Assembly (NCBI GenBank): GCA_030847615.1
Contig: JAUMIR010000005.1
Coordinates: 218,364,645-218,428,644, forward strand
Direction: 5' to 3'
DNA from: Gambelia wislizenii
Taxonomy: Eukaryota; Chordata; Lepidosauria; Squamata; Crotaphytidae
Length of the DNA stretch: 64,000 nt
Below the pieces are notes generated by a model. The model did not search any database and had not been told where the DNA came from. It was given only the letters and a program-made list of their open reading frames with translations. A program made the position numbers and the translations under genes. Below are positions 11,833 to 23,190 of this stretch, piece after piece (the first letter of the stretch is position 1; the number at the start of each line of letters is the position of its first letter).

Positions 11833-12365
11833 GGGCTCATCTACATGAGCCCCCCACCCCACAAAAAAATGTAGCACCCTGCAGTAATAGCAAGTTGCAG
11901 CAGCTGCAACTTGTCTTTACAGACTTTTTGCCCCCAGCAGCCCCCATAAGCTTCACATGCTAGATGACAGCCAAGACGACAGAGCCCTCTTCCTTTCTCC
12001 GATCACCGCAACGGTGGTGGCGGTGGGTGGTGGGATCTGAGGAAGGAAGATCCCACCTTCTCTGATCCACCCAATAGTGTTGGTAGCCCAGGGGGTGGGG
12101 GTGGGGAATGACAGCAACCCTCCTCCCTTCCGCATTCCCAATCGCTGGGTGGGGGGAGGCAGCTGCGGGCACTTGCCTTGTTAGCAAGCCCTTCCCTCGC
12201 TGTTTTTCTAAAACTCTGGGGAAAGCTGTGAAGGCTTTTCCCTCAGAGTTTTTGCCATTTTGATCCCCTCTCCTTCTGAATATAGTGTAACAACATGGAT
12301 TCCCATTTAGACAGGTAGGCTTCTCCTTGAATTCAATGAGGAGTATTTTCACCATTTAGACAGCC
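11833..12365 (-). mobile_element. group 2 TIR element, inverse orientation
   Basis: Left end GGGCTCATCTACATGAGCC; right end TATTTTCACCATTTAGACAGCC. The interior blocks GCAAGTTGCAGCAGCTG and CCCCCATAAGCTTCACATGC match the reverse orientation of other copies (3240-3300, and the inverse of 13920-13980). The G-rich middle (11990-12160) is specific to this copy. No transposase is seen. Confidence 0.65.
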
Positions 12366-12922
12366 ATCTTGTTACAATAGACAACTGTGAATGTGTCCTC
12401 TGTTAACAGTCAGGCCCTTTGCCTTATGTGTCTCGTCTGACTTGTATTACTCTTAAACCCTTCTCTTGTCAGTCTCTTTTTACATTCTTTTCAGTCTGAC
12501 ATTCTCACTTTTTCATATTTTAATCTCAAGTTCTTTCTGAAATTTATGAATCAGTTTGCAGATTTTGATACATTCTTCTCAAACATGAATTAAACATTCA
12601 ACCATCTGCAATGGCTACATTCAAAAGGTGCAGCTCCTCCCCACCCCACCCAAATATGAATTTTAGGCAAAAACTTCAATTGGAAAAAAACCCTAAAATT
12701 AAGCTGTTACTTTCACTTCAAAATCATTGTAGCTCAAGAAGATCAGACATGTAGATACTGATCTGAGAGGAAAAAATATTTCTGATAATAATGATTGGTG
12801 TTAAGGTAAAGAAGGAAGTCATGGAATTGATAAAGCATAGCAAAATAATTACTACAGAGGCAAAAGATAGAAATAAATGTTAGTAGCCAGTAGCATGCTC
12901 TAAAAGCAACAACACAATTCCC
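12366..12922. other. no recognisable feature
   Basis: AT-rich and without coding or repeat signals. Confidence 0.5.
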
Positions 12923-12923
12923 A

Positions 12924-14027
12924 GAGGTTGTCCACACAGTGAAAATACACGTCACAGAATTCGTTCAGAAAACTAGCTGTCTCAATGGGATCCTGCATTG
13001 TCTCATCATATTGTGAAGAAGGGAGGCCAAAAAGAGGAAAAACTATGTGAGGAAAGCCCTTATAATCCTCCCCGCGCTCTCCGGTCCTCTGGGAGGAATT
13101 TGTTGCAGTCACAAAGACCTAGGCTGGCGACTACCTCCCAGAGGGCTTTCTCGGCTGTCGCCCCCAAATTGTGGAACGGCCTGCCCGACGAGATCCGCCT
13201 ATTGACATCATTAGACAGCTTTAAAAAGGCTGTCAAGACGGTTCTCTTCGGGCAGGCTTTTCCGGAATAGCTAACCCCGGCCTCAGGAACCCCCTCTGGA
13301 GGTTGCTTTTGGATCTCCTAACAGATGCTGCCTGCTTAAAAGGATATTTAACATATTGTACTACATATTGATTTTAACTTGTATTGATTTTAACTTGCAT
13401 TAATTTAATAATGTTTTAAGGGGAGGGAGGGATTTTGGGTTGTTTTATACTGTCTACCATTTTATCATTGTAAGCCGCCCCGATTGTTTGCAGAGGGGCG
13501 GGATATAAATAAACTTTATTATTATTATTATTATTATTATTCAAGGCTTTTCCTATTTTTTTTTAAATTCCAGTGATATGTGCATTTTTGCTTGTTAAGA
13601 CAAGTGATTCAACATGAATCGCTTCCCCATACAAGACAAACTGCAAACCCGATTGGCTGGATGACCACAGGGGGTGGAGGTAGGTTACAGGGCAAGTGGC
13701 TGCTGCCACCATGTTGGATTTTCACCTTAGCAAGTGATTGCTAAGGTGATAAAATGGAGGTTTGTGCTCTCTCTCTCTCTCTCTCTTTCTCTCTCCCTCT
13801 TTTTGGAAAGGTGGAATATTGCTTGTGCACACCATAGAAATAGTTTTTAAAAAAAGTTTGGCAGTGGCAGATTTAAAAACACGAGTAATCCACTCATGGC
13901 TGCCATCTCGGCTACCAGAATGCAAAGTTTATGGGGGATGTAAAACCATTAAGTCAGGTCACAGCTGCTGAGACTTGCTATTACTGTGGAGCAGACCAGT
14001 TTTTTTCCCTTCATGCAGACAAGCCCC
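12924..14027 (+). mobile_element. group 2 TIR element split by an L2
   Basis: Left half 12924-13059 (GAGGTTGTCCACAC at the end, then GTGAAAATAC and CATATTGTGAAGAAGG). Right half 13542-14027 ends in GCAGACAAGCCCC followed by TAA. The halves are separated by an L2 insertion at 13060-13541. The right half contains a perfect 10-bp hairpin, CACCTTAGCA (13723-13732) with TGCTAAGGTG (13739-13748), and a CT microsatellite at 13766-13800. The right half is the reverse complement of 3200-3480. Confidence 0.7.
13060..13541 (+). mobile_element. L2-type LINE 3' end
   Basis: The frame across 13060-13270 ends with the L2 C-terminal signature: LRSSGRNLL, AFSAVAPKLWNGLP, then a phenylalanine-rich end LFGQAFPE. 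A 3' UTR follows with AAGCCGCCCCGATTGTTTGC and AGAGGGGCGGGATATAAATA, then an (ATT)n tail at about 13517-13540. Only the last ~70 codons remain. It is inserted in a group 2 DNA element. Confidence 0.9.
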
Positions 14028-14120
14028 TAATAGTATTTTTGGGCAAACAATATTCTGTGATTCACTTGCTGTGGATTTCAGTGGAATGAACATAAAATGA
14101 AAAGTGCTATACTGGTTATA

Positions 14121-14737
14121 GGAGATTATCAGACGCCCTTAATATGGCGTGACAACAACGTCAAGAGATTGCAAAAGGGCTTGAATTTCAGACGATGTCA
14201 TCCCTGAGTCATCATACTCCCATGCTCCTTCTGTTTCACCATCGCTCCTTTCTATTCACAGGCTAAGCCGTGAATAGATCACCCATTCCATTCCTATGAT
14301 GGAATGACAGGTGAGTGAAAAGGTGCCATTATGCTGGTGCGATGCCAGCATCATTGGGAGGTGCATTCCAGAACACTTCCAGGTGTGATCTGGAGATCCA
14401 GGTAAGTAACACACTTTTTTGTACCCTCCCTGTGTTACTTGTAAACTTTTAAGGATGTTTAGGTGCTTGGTTTTAATTTTTTAAGTGTATTTTTTCTTTT
14501 ACTTTTGAATTTCCCGCGCTCTTGTCCTCTCGTGAGAATGGCCCAGGATTTCAACAAGGAAGTAAATGCAGCTCCATGAGAGTTGCGTTCGTTCCTGGGC
14601 TGCCGGTGGTAGGGGAGGATGCGGCAAAGGTAGGTGTCTGAAACATTTCGTTCTCGTGCTGGGATGGGGTTTGGGGGCGGTCGGGACAGGAGATAGCAAG
14701 ACGGGGACACTATTTTTGTCCCTGTCTGATAATCTCG
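14121..14737 (+). mobile_element. group 1 element, long form A
   Basis: Terminal repeats are GGAGATTATCAGACG (14121) and CTGTCTGATAATCTC (to 14736). They are flanked by ATA on both sides if one end base is counted (14118-14120 and 14738-14740). TTTCAGACGATG lies at 14186-14197. A hairpin, TCTATTCAC (14251-14259) with GTGAATAGA (14270-14278), lies 145 bp from the left end. The segment 14330-14500 is colinear with 40950-41100 in copy B, for example GATCTGGAGATCCAGGTAAG. No transposase frame is present; the 138-codon antisense frame inside has no domain. Confidence 0.7.
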
Positions 14738-15511
14738 ATAGCAACTGAAAGCTTGGAAGCTCTAATATTTTTTTTCTAACAACTGATGTTATATCTCTCC
14801 CCCGCCCCTTTTTCACTGTGTGCCTGTAGGAGCATTTTTGAGTATCATGAGATATGCTTTGCTTTGTGTGTGTGTGTGATTTGCATAACAAACTATGAGC
14901 TGTTAAGCCTTTCAAAGAGAGACTGAACAGCTGAGTTTTCTAAAATGTTCAGATGAGGTAACACATCATTTTAAAATATTTTTTTAAAAAAAGAAAAAGA
15001 AAATGAACCATGAATATGCCAGACTATGAAGGGATGCATTTGAAAACAATCTTTTCAGGAAACTTTGCTGAGTTAGAGTGAGGAACTAAAGGAATAAATT
15101 TTTAGGGGGAGGGAACCATCAAGAATTATAATTATATTACAATGCAAAAATCAAAGTACAAATTCACACTTCTATTTTCCTGTGTAGAAGAGAACACAGA
15201 AGTGATGAGTACAGAAAAAAGAACGATAGATTATGAATGAGATATATTTTGCCTCACTTGCTCTAAGAGCAACCCCACAAGACAGGTAGTAGTGAGGTTA
15301 GTAAGAGGGAAGGATACTTTCCCCTCAGAAATTGTGTGAGTTGCCTCCATCCCTCCAGCCTCCCATTTGCTGAAAGGAGATGGGTGAAGAAATTGTAGCT
15401 TATTTATCTATTGGGTATATTAATCTTCGTAAATTTCATTCTTGCTGTCAAGAATCAATAATGTTACCATTTTTTTTTCTTACCATGAAAAAAGTCATCA
15501 AACAGTAGTTG
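14738..15511. other. no recognisable feature
   Basis: AT-rich with short homopolymer runs and nothing else identifiable. Confidence 0.5.
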
Positions 15512-15726
15512 CAGTTCAGGACTTATTCTGTATAAAACAGGGAAATGCAGACCCAAATGTCCAGAAATGTTTTTCCTGTGAATAGATGTTGTTTTCTGCA
15601 CATAAAATACTGTGTTCTGTACTGGAAAGTTATTTTCTGCTCAGAAAACAACTTTCCAGTACAGCTCAAAAAAAAAAAACAAAAAAAAACACATGCATTT
15701 TTTCATGCTGAGTAAGTCCTGAACTG
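15512..15726. mobile_element. 215-bp MITE with TIRs and a strong internal hairpin
   Basis: The left end CAGTTCAGGACTTA (15512) and the right end TAAGTCCTGAACTG (to 15726) are exact inverses, with TA following on the right. Inside, a 22-bp inverted repeat (15618-15639 and 15642-15663, one mismatch, 2-base gap) would form a very tight hairpin around TGTACTGGAAAGTT. The CAG...CTG ends next to TA suggest a mariner-type element. Confidence 0.7.
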
Positions 15727-17296
15727 TAAAGATTCTCACTCATCTAGGATTCTCCTCATCAAGGTTTCCTGATACTTAAAGAAACACATTTCCCAACCAT
15801 TTTTCAAATTATTTGGAATATTCTTTCCATTTCTACTATCTATCTACCTCTGAAAATAATATAGAAAGAAATGGGGTCCAGTGATTAAATGATACAAGTG
15901 CGAGTGATTAGTTCTGAAAAGGTATATCTGGTTATAAAGTCTTGGTTTCAGATAGCCATTAGATGGTCACTCTGAAGAGCAGAAAGATCTTACTGCTGTT
16001 GTGTCATGAGTTGTCTTCTATAGACTCAACAGGCAACAGCTTCAGGTTTAAAAATCAGTGGCTTTATTATAGATAAGAGTATCTATAAAGTTACTAACCT
16101 AAGATAGTTGCTTGGAAGGAAGAACAAAAGGAAATACAGAGATATAAAAAGTACAGTATTTACAAATGTAAACCTTTTACAAATCTTTTCTTCACCTGTC
16201 CCCCCTCCCACCCCCACCTTTGTTATTTTAAAGTCTTTTACCATTTGGCCTGTTTCCAGCCACACCAGTTGTTTACTCCTTTACCAACTCTCACATAAGC
16301 AGGGAGGATGCAATGCTACCTTGCATGTATCAAGTGGTGGTTTGAATGGCAGGAATGACCTGTTCCTGACATATTGTTTCTACTTCCTTTGTTAACTACT
16401 TCTGTTGTTTTGTTTTTTTCTCACTCTCTTTCTGACACTCCTCAATTACACATTCCCCATAGGGCCAACCCTGACAATATTGAGTTGTTTTTTTTTGGCA
16501 GAGATGTACTCCCAAGTGATGAAAGGTATCTGCTTGTCATAGCATGTGATTTCCCTCACCCCTATATCTTGTGTGACTGGTCACGGGAAGGTAAATATGA
16601 CATCATTTCCAAGTCTGATTCCTGAAGCAAATATCTCTGAGGAAATCCCATAGTAGGAAGGAAAGCAGGTTAAGTGTAGGAAATGAACATTCTCCTTAGT
16701 GTGTAGTTCCAGGCAAGTTCATTATCAGTACTGAAAAATCAGAGTTCCTACCATTTCAAAATGCACAAGATCCAAAATAATAGATAAAACAGATAGTCAA
16801 ATTTAAATGCTTGGAGAAGTATCTAGGGCTCAGTTCACAGTTAATTTATCCAGTTTAGCTGAGAATAATTTTATATAATTATGAATGAGACTTAAAGAAG
16901 ATCTGATAAAATGGAACAGATTGTGTTTACCATTTATAATTATTTAAAGCATTTATTTATTGCACAGGGATGCCACATTTCTGAGAGTCAAACCCCTAGA
17001 AGGTGGATTACAGCAATTAATGAATACAATATATTAAACAATAAAACACTTTTTAAAAAACCCAAATCACTAAATTAACAAGTAAAACATCAGCAACTAA
17101 ACACATGAAGCCAAATAAATCTATTGACAAAGAGATGAGTGGAATAAAAATGTTTTTGCTAAGCCACTTAAAATCAACCTGTGGGTCGGTGTGTGTGTGT
17201 CATACTTCTAGAGGTAGGAATTACAGAGATACAGGGACAACACTGAAAAGACTCTGTCCTTGGCACCCACCACTCTGAAAATTTGGGTGTGTAGAA
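15727..17296. other. no recognisable feature
   Basis: There is no repeat or coding signal that I can support. The frames at 16083-16625 have no domain. Confidence 0.5.
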
Positions 17297-17440
17297 TCAG
17301 TGTGGTATAGTTGTTTGAGTGTTGGACTATGACTCTGGAGACCAGGGTTTAAATCCCTGCTTGGCCATGAAAACCCACTAGGTGAACTTGGGCAAATCGC
17401 ACAGGCTCAGGACTTTTTCAAATGGGCTAAAAAACCTCCG
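17297..17440 (+). mobile_element. tRNA-derived (MIR-like) SINE, partial
   Basis: It has the tRNA-like promoter layout: GTGTGGTATAGTTGTTTGAG (A-box region), ACTCTGGAGACCAGG and a B-box-like GGGTTTAAATCCC at 17345-17357. The MIR-like core ACCCACTAGGTGAACTTGGG follows. The 3' half is truncated or scrambled. The complementary half of the same family is better preserved at 31080-31282 on the other strand. Confidence 0.75.
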
Positions 17441-18935
17441 AGGAGGTCAGTAGAAGAATGGGGCTGTTGTGCTTGGGTTATATAGCAAAGACTAGGAAAA
17501 GGTTGTTTACATGGAGTGTGTACATGGCCAACTGATGCCTAGGCTATAGTCAAAACTTTGAACGTGTTAGCTTGATGGAATAATCCCAGCACATGGGCTT
17601 TAGAGTAGTGACTTGGCAATCATGAGAAACTATCAAGCCACAGGGCTCCCATACTCTTCAGGTTCTGGTCTGTCAGGGTGAGAGACAGAGATAAATGAAT
17701 AAAGTTGGATACTTGATTTATCAGGCCTGGTTTTATCATTTCTCCTGAATGTCCCCTTCATAAAAAATATTAAGTTAAATTGATAGGTGTTCACAAATTT
17801 CTGTATGTATTTAAAAAGGATTATTTGATTCTATATCCAGCAGGTACATAAATAGGAGGCAAATGTGGTTTACTTCTGTGTGGACCTCCAAAAGAGCATG
17901 CCAAAACATTGTAACCTCAACAACAGACCCCGTTATCCTGACTTGTAACCACTGTATGCCCCATCACTCCAAGTTGGGACCAAAAGTTTAATTGGCTTAA
18001 TATTAATCTGGCCAGTAAACCAGGCCATCAATGGGCTGATGGAAATAAGGGTACTCAGGAGCCAGGAGTGGAGCCAGAAGTCACACAAAGTTCACACATG
18101 TACTCTGCCAAGGAAATGGGCCTGCTAAATCACCCAATATTCACACCTTTAGGTGAGACTCTTCCTGTAAACATGCAGAACCTGACTTACAGCTATCTGC
18201 TACATTGGATTGATTTCATTGTTTGAGCCATGTGGTCTGTTCCTGGCTTTCCTAATTCTAACATCTTCTCCTCAAGTTTTGCCCAGCCCACTTTTTGGTA
18301 AATTTGTTGCTGTTGCACAAAGTAACACCACTTCTTGTGAAGGAGAACCTAGCTTCAGAAATCAGGTGCAGTATCACCCGAAGCTTAATCTATTCCCCTC
18401 TATTTCCTGCCTTACCCTGATAGTCCTGTTTGCTTTCATAAATAGATCCATGAGATGTGTGAATACTTTAATTCAGTTCAATACAGGTTCATCAGTTATT
18501 TGGACATCTGACTCCATGTCTGTTCATAAGCTCCGCCTGTATACACAGGGTTTAAAGTCCCATACGTTACACAACCTCTTTCTAAGTCATTTGAGATGCT
18601 TCTAATTCCCCACTGAAGCTGAGATCTTGTGTGGGCTTTCCACAGATGCTAGTGTTTTGCATAACAACCTACCACAACAACCATATAATTGGAAGGCAGG
18701 GGAGTGCTTTATTTCTCTACCATGTGAGGCCTAACTGCATAATTTACTGCATTCAGTAATGAATAACAACCAAACCCAGACCAATCTATTCAATACCTAC
18801 ATTTGTGTGAATTGTAGAAAACAAAAAAGACCTTGTCCAATGGTCTTCCACACTAACTAAGACAAAGAATAACATATCAACAGTTTTAAAAAAACAAACT
18901 AGGGCAGTGATACAACTAAGAGCAGATGTTACAGA
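17441..18935. other. no gene supported; one unexplained 131-codon frame
   Basis: A forward frame of 131 codons (18210-18605) is open without an identifiable domain, signal or repeat. Its composition does not differ obviously from its surroundings, so I treat it as chance. No repeats are recognised. Confidence 0.45.
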
Positions 18936-18943
18936 ATTTAGTA

Positions 18944-19193
18944 CAGTGGTTCTTGACCTGTGGTCCGTGGACTCCCAGGGAGCCGCAATGTACTCAAAGG
19001 CTTGAACGCTGCTCAGACCACCTCCTTCCTGCTTTGCCTTGGCTTCTGTCATGTGGCCACCTTTGCCTTGGCTTCTGTCATGTGGCTGCTGAGCAGTTGC
19101 CATTCAATCCACGCCACAAACTTGCAGGAAGAAGCAGGAGAAAAGTCTTCCCTCCCCACTTCAGTGCCTCTGAGGGAAGGTTTGATGGATGGT

Positions 19194-19231
<38 letters not shown>

Positions 19232-19314
19232 TCTTGAGTTAATTCTTGGGAGTCTAGAGCAACAAAATATATTTAAAGGTGATCACTGGTAAAGAAAAGA
19301 TATAAGACCCACTA
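18944..19314 (+). mobile_element. hAT-type non-autonomous DNA transposon
   Basis: The left end CAGTGGTTCTTGACC and the right end AAGACCCACTA (inverse TAGTGGGTCTT) form short TIRs of hAT type. The 8-bp flanks match at 7 of 8 bases: ATTTAGTA (18936-18943) and GTTTAGTA (19315-19322). Inside are a 29-bp direct duplication (copies starting at 19033 and 19062) and an (ATT)n microsatellite at 19195-19231. Frames of 103-110 codons crossing it are the microsatellite read as poly-Ile or poly-Leu, not genes. Confidence 0.75.
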
Positions 19315-19323
19315 GTTTAGTAA

Positions 19324-19652
19324 GGACTTTTTCGGACATTAAAAATACAATGCAAGCAGCCTCGCCACGTTGTGAGGCTGCAGCGCTGCAGGGCGTCCCT
19401 TTCGCATGATGCCCGTCCCTGCTGGTACTGTTGCAGTAGCTCAGGGACATTTGAGCGTTATATTTAGGCGATTTTTACTCACGATCAACTTTCGTGAGTA
19501 AAAATCGGCTAAATATAACGCTCAAATGTCCCTGCGGTACTGCAACAGTACCGGCAGGGACGGGCATCATGCGAAAGGGACGCCCTGCAGCGCTGCAGCC
19601 TCACAATGTGGCGAGACTGCTTGCGTTGTATTTTTAATGTCCGAAAAAGTCC
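19324..19652. mobile_element. group 1 fold-back element, 329-bp near-perfect palindrome
   Basis: The arms 19324-19484 and 19492-19652 are inverse copies of about 161 bp with a 7-base loop; I count about 7 differences by eye. The termini GGACTTTTTCGG and CCGAAAAAGTCC are flanked by a perfect TAA duplication (19321-19323 and 19653-19655). TTTCGCATGATG is at 19400-19411. The inner stem is TTTTTACTCACGA with its inverse. It encodes nothing credible. Several arm mismatches are CpG against TpG or CpA. Confidence 0.9.
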
Positions 19653-19655
19653 TAA

Positions 19656-20559
19656 ATAAGGAAAGCATGAAAAAAAGGCATGGTAGCAGCAGCAGTGGCA
19701 GCAACACCAACTGTGAATACAGAGGGGGAAGTGGATGTGTTTGACACATAGGAAAGATTAAGAAGAATGTGAAGATTAAGGAAAATAAAGAAAAATAGAA
19801 GAAAAGTATAGCAACATCTCAAAGAGAATGAGAAAAGCAAAGCATAACCTGTTGAGATAAACCAAAACTGGAGAACCATGGAGTTGTGTTTTGGATTCAG
19901 CTGAATTCTTAAATGAATTGAGCTGATTCAGAAAGAATTGGAAGACATCCAAATTGAAGCAGATGTCCTGATTTGAGTCTAAGCATCATTGGCAGTTCGG
20001 ATTTGGAGGGATCCAGAGACTCAAACAATGTGTGTGCAAAAGTTGATGCTTTCCTCTATTCTCTGCATCAGCAGAAAATGCCTGGAGAAGGAAAGAGGGA
20101 TAAAGGGGCATAAAGTTGTAACTGACATATAGTTCTAATCCCAGTAGATAGTTTTAGTAAAACTATCTAATCCGAGTGCTTTAAAATAGGGATGCCAGTG
20201 TACAATAATAGATTCCAGAATAGTTTCAGTCTTTGGTGATTTGTGATAGTTCTTTCTTCATGGATCAGGAACACAAGAAGAGATTTAGTGGAGTCACTGG
20301 GACCTCAGACAGTGTAGCAATTAAGGCATGTGCTTGGAAAAGAATGCGTTGAAGACCTTCTACCTCTGTCACCGAATGTTCCACGTTTCTCATCTGCCCC
20401 CAGCCATTTGGACTTTCTGTGTCATTGGTGCCAGCAGGGCAGTCCAAGCACACAAGAGCCTTAAATAGTCTTTAGTTCATTTTAACTTCTTATCTCTGCA
20501 CCTATTGTAAAATTTTGTATATTTCTTGCTTAGGACATCTCTGTGAGATATGTCTTCTC
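19656..20559. other. no recognisable feature
   Basis: Mostly AT-rich with no motifs recognised. Confidence 0.5.
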
Positions 20560-20698
20560 ACAGCTTTTAATCCTGTGGATAGTTTAATTCTATTTCTCAC
20601 TTTTGTATTAACTGAATTTTCAGCTCTATCTGTTTTATCTAGTTGATTTTAGTCTCATACTGGGAAAAGGGCAGTGAAATAAATAAATAAATAAATAA
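20560..20698 (+). mobile_element. eroded L2-type 3' tail
   Basis: The pattern TTTTAATCCTGTGG, a T-rich stretch, CTCATACTGGGAAAAGGGCAG and an (AAAT)n tail at 20677-20698 matches the better-preserved tail at 26385-26543. No coding part remains. Confidence 0.5.
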
Positions 20699-21087
20699 GC
20701 CATTGTCATAAAAATTCCCATCCAAGGGAGTTAAGGGGAATGAATTACTCTCTCTCAAATAGAATACCCCACTTTCTACAAAAACACCTGTGCCTATTCT
20801 TCTGAAATTATGAAAATTTCTTAACTAACACAGATTTCTTAACTAGCACAACTTCTATAATATAGGTCATTTTCATACAATTTTCTACACACTTACAGAT
20901 ACATGCACACGCATGCAATAGGAATAAGGGAATAACGGAATCTTTTTGTTGAAAACAGCCAAACAGAAAAGGCTGCTGTTCCATAAAGTGCTGTTCACCT
21001 ATTAATCTCAAATTTAGTAGGGATATATATATATATATATATATATGGCTTAAACATGTGGCAGTTATCCCTAAGAATGTTGTCCAA
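20699..21087. other. no gene; (AT)n microsatellite
   Basis: A 24-bp AT dinucleotide tract lies at 21023-21046. Nothing else is recognised. Confidence 0.55.
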
Positions 21088-21587
21088 GGGCTTGCGTAGA
21101 TGGTCAATTTACCCTTGCTTCCCCCTGTGTTGGAGCACTGCAGTCCAAATGACACAGGGCTCTTGCCCCAATTTGCTTCCAGACAGCCTTGACAACATCC
21201 GAGGTAAGCCGGGGTAAACCCTTTCAAATGTTTCAAAACAGCCCCTGGGAAAACCCAGGTGGGTCTGGGGTGAGAATGCAGGAATTCGTACCTTCATACC
21301 AGGCTGTATCACTGGGTGCCTCCACTGCTGGTATCACTTTGAAGCCAGGAAGGATGGCCCCAGCATTTGACCAGTCTTGATCACATGCTGAGGGCCTCCT
21401 TCCCAGCTTCAGAGAGTGTGAGACACAACAGCATAAAAGGCTCATGCTGTTACTGCCTCCCCCACAGTGCATGCAGACTTCTGCCCATTTTGTCATGGTA
21501 ATGGGGGAGGGAGGGGATATGGGCCAGCTCCAGGGCTAGATTAGTCTGGCCAGAAGGTGGCATACCCTGGCGAGTGTAGACAAGCCC
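21088..21587. mobile_element. group 2 TIR element
   Basis: Left end GGGCTTGCGTAGATGG and right end GCGAGTGTAGACAAGCCC are inverted repeats. The 3-bp flanks CAA and CAG match at two of three bases. The ends resemble the copy at 1249 most closely. The interior is relatively GC-rich and non-coding. Confidence 0.65.
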
Positions 21588-21978
21588 CAGCTCTACCAAG
21601 AGATAGAAATGTTATGGGCAGATCCTTTTAACAACAATAGCAACAAAATATAATGTTGCAGGCAGCATCAGCAGGATCAGTTAGAGGCTTCTAACCCAGG
21701 GACAAGAAATAAAAATGCCCCCACTAGTACCTCACCAGCTGCCAACCCAGGATGTCCCACTCTTTTTTTAAAGAGCACTCATTACAACTGCCCTTCAGTG
21801 CTCGTGCTGCCCCCCACAAATGTACACGTGTACACCTACTTCGGTCTGTACCCTCCATGCCATAGAAGGAGGTGACAGAGAAGTTGGCACTGGCAATTCT
21901 AGTGGCCTCCCTTGCACATTGCCAAGAGGGAAGAATTCAGAGGTGATGAGGAGCTCAACTAATGTTTTTTAAAAAATG
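21588..21978. other. no recognisable feature
   Basis: No repeat or coding signal is visible. Confidence 0.45.
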
Positions 21979-23190
21979 TGTTGTTGTTGTTGTTGTTACT
22001 GTTATTATATATCCTGCCTTTCCTCCCAATAATGGGACTCAAGGCAGATAACAACATATCTAAAACAATACAGATTAAAAATTATACAAACATTTTGATA
22101 TAAATATAAAGTTATCTAAAAAGCAATTCAACAATTTATCAGGGTAACTCATTAAACATCAAAAACATTAACATTCATTGACAGATTATATGGGCCATAA
22201 AACTTAAAAAATCAACACAGCACGTCATTAAAAATGCTCAACGCAACACACCACCCCATTCAATTTCCAAAAGCCTGGTGGCACAAGAATGTTTTTAGTT
22301 GCCAACGGAAAGAGAGCAAGGAGGGAGCCATCCTAGTCTCCCTAGAGAGGGAATTCCAAAGACTGGGGGCACCCACTGAGAAGGCCCTGTCCCTTGTTCC
22401 CACCAAACAAGCCCAAGAAGTTGGTGGGACAGAGAAAAGGGCCTCTCCAGGTGATCTGAAAGCTCTAATGGACTCATAAAGGGAGATAAGATCCTTCAGA
22501 TAGCCTGGATCCAAGCTGTATAGTGCTTTATAGGTCACCACCAGCAGTTTGAACTGTGCCTGGAAACAGACTGGCAGGCAGTGGAGCGGTTGCAACAAGG
22601 GAGCTGTATGCTCTCTGTAGACCCAGTTAGCAATCTGGCTGCAGCTCATCGGACCAATTGAAGTTTCTGAACACTTTTCAAAGGCAATTCCACATAGGGT
22701 GCACTACAGTAATCCAAAAGGGATGTAACCAAGGAATGTATTACCGGGTCCAGATCCAATTTCTCCTAGAATGGGCGCAGCTAGGGCAGTAGCTTTAACT
22801 GTGCAAATATACTCCTTGTGACTGCTAAAACCTGGGTTTCCAGTGTCAGGATTGAATCCAGGAGTACCCCAAACTGCAAATCTATGTTTCTAGGGGGAGT
22901 GTGACTCCATCTAACACAGGCGAATCCCTGTTCCCTGAAGTGTCTTTTGACTGCCCAGGAGCACCTCTGTCTTGTCTGGATTAAGGTTTAATTTATTCAC
23001 CCTCATCTGGTCCACTACAGCTGCCAGGCAATGGTTTTGCACAGAAACCGCCTCCTTAAAATTAGGTGGAAAGGAGTGATAGAGCTGGGTATAGTCAGCA
23101 TATCTATGACCCCAGAACACCAAACAACCTCTCCCAGGGAACTTCCCAGGGAAGCTCCTTTTCCCAGGAGCCAAGCAACTGTGGGAGTGG
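21979..23190 (-). mobile_element. L2-type LINE, 5'-truncated, antisense
   Basis: Read on the minus strand, it carries the degenerate RT block YADYTQLY (normally YADDTQLY) and LNPDKTEVLL at 22950-23120. Next comes the L2 C-terminus with LHCLPVCFQAQFKLLV, TYKALYSLDPGYL, GTRDRAFSVGAPSLWNSL and KTFLCHQAF. The 3' UTR TTGAGTCCCATTATTGGGAG ends in an (AAC)n tail, seen as (GTT)n at 21979-21998. The frame is broken several times, and the catalytic pair YADD has become YADY. It is an old, dead copy. Confidence 0.88.
22260..22649 (-). pseudogene. L2 reverse-transcriptase C-terminal remnant
   Basis: An open stretch of 129 codons on the minus strand encodes the conserved L2 C-terminal domain: LHCLPVCFQAQFKLLV, then YLKDLISLYE, LRSPGEAL-like, RDRAFSVGAPSLWNSLSRE and RWQLKTFLCHQAFGN. 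It is cut off from the RT catalytic block upstream by stops and frameshifts, so it is a non-functional fragment rather than a host gene. Its first methionine has no significance. Confidence 0.85.

Noticed and set aside
18926..19292. Frames of 103-110 codons ending in poly-Ile or poly-Leu
   Set aside because: The hydrophobic runs are an (ATT)n microsatellite inside a hAT element.
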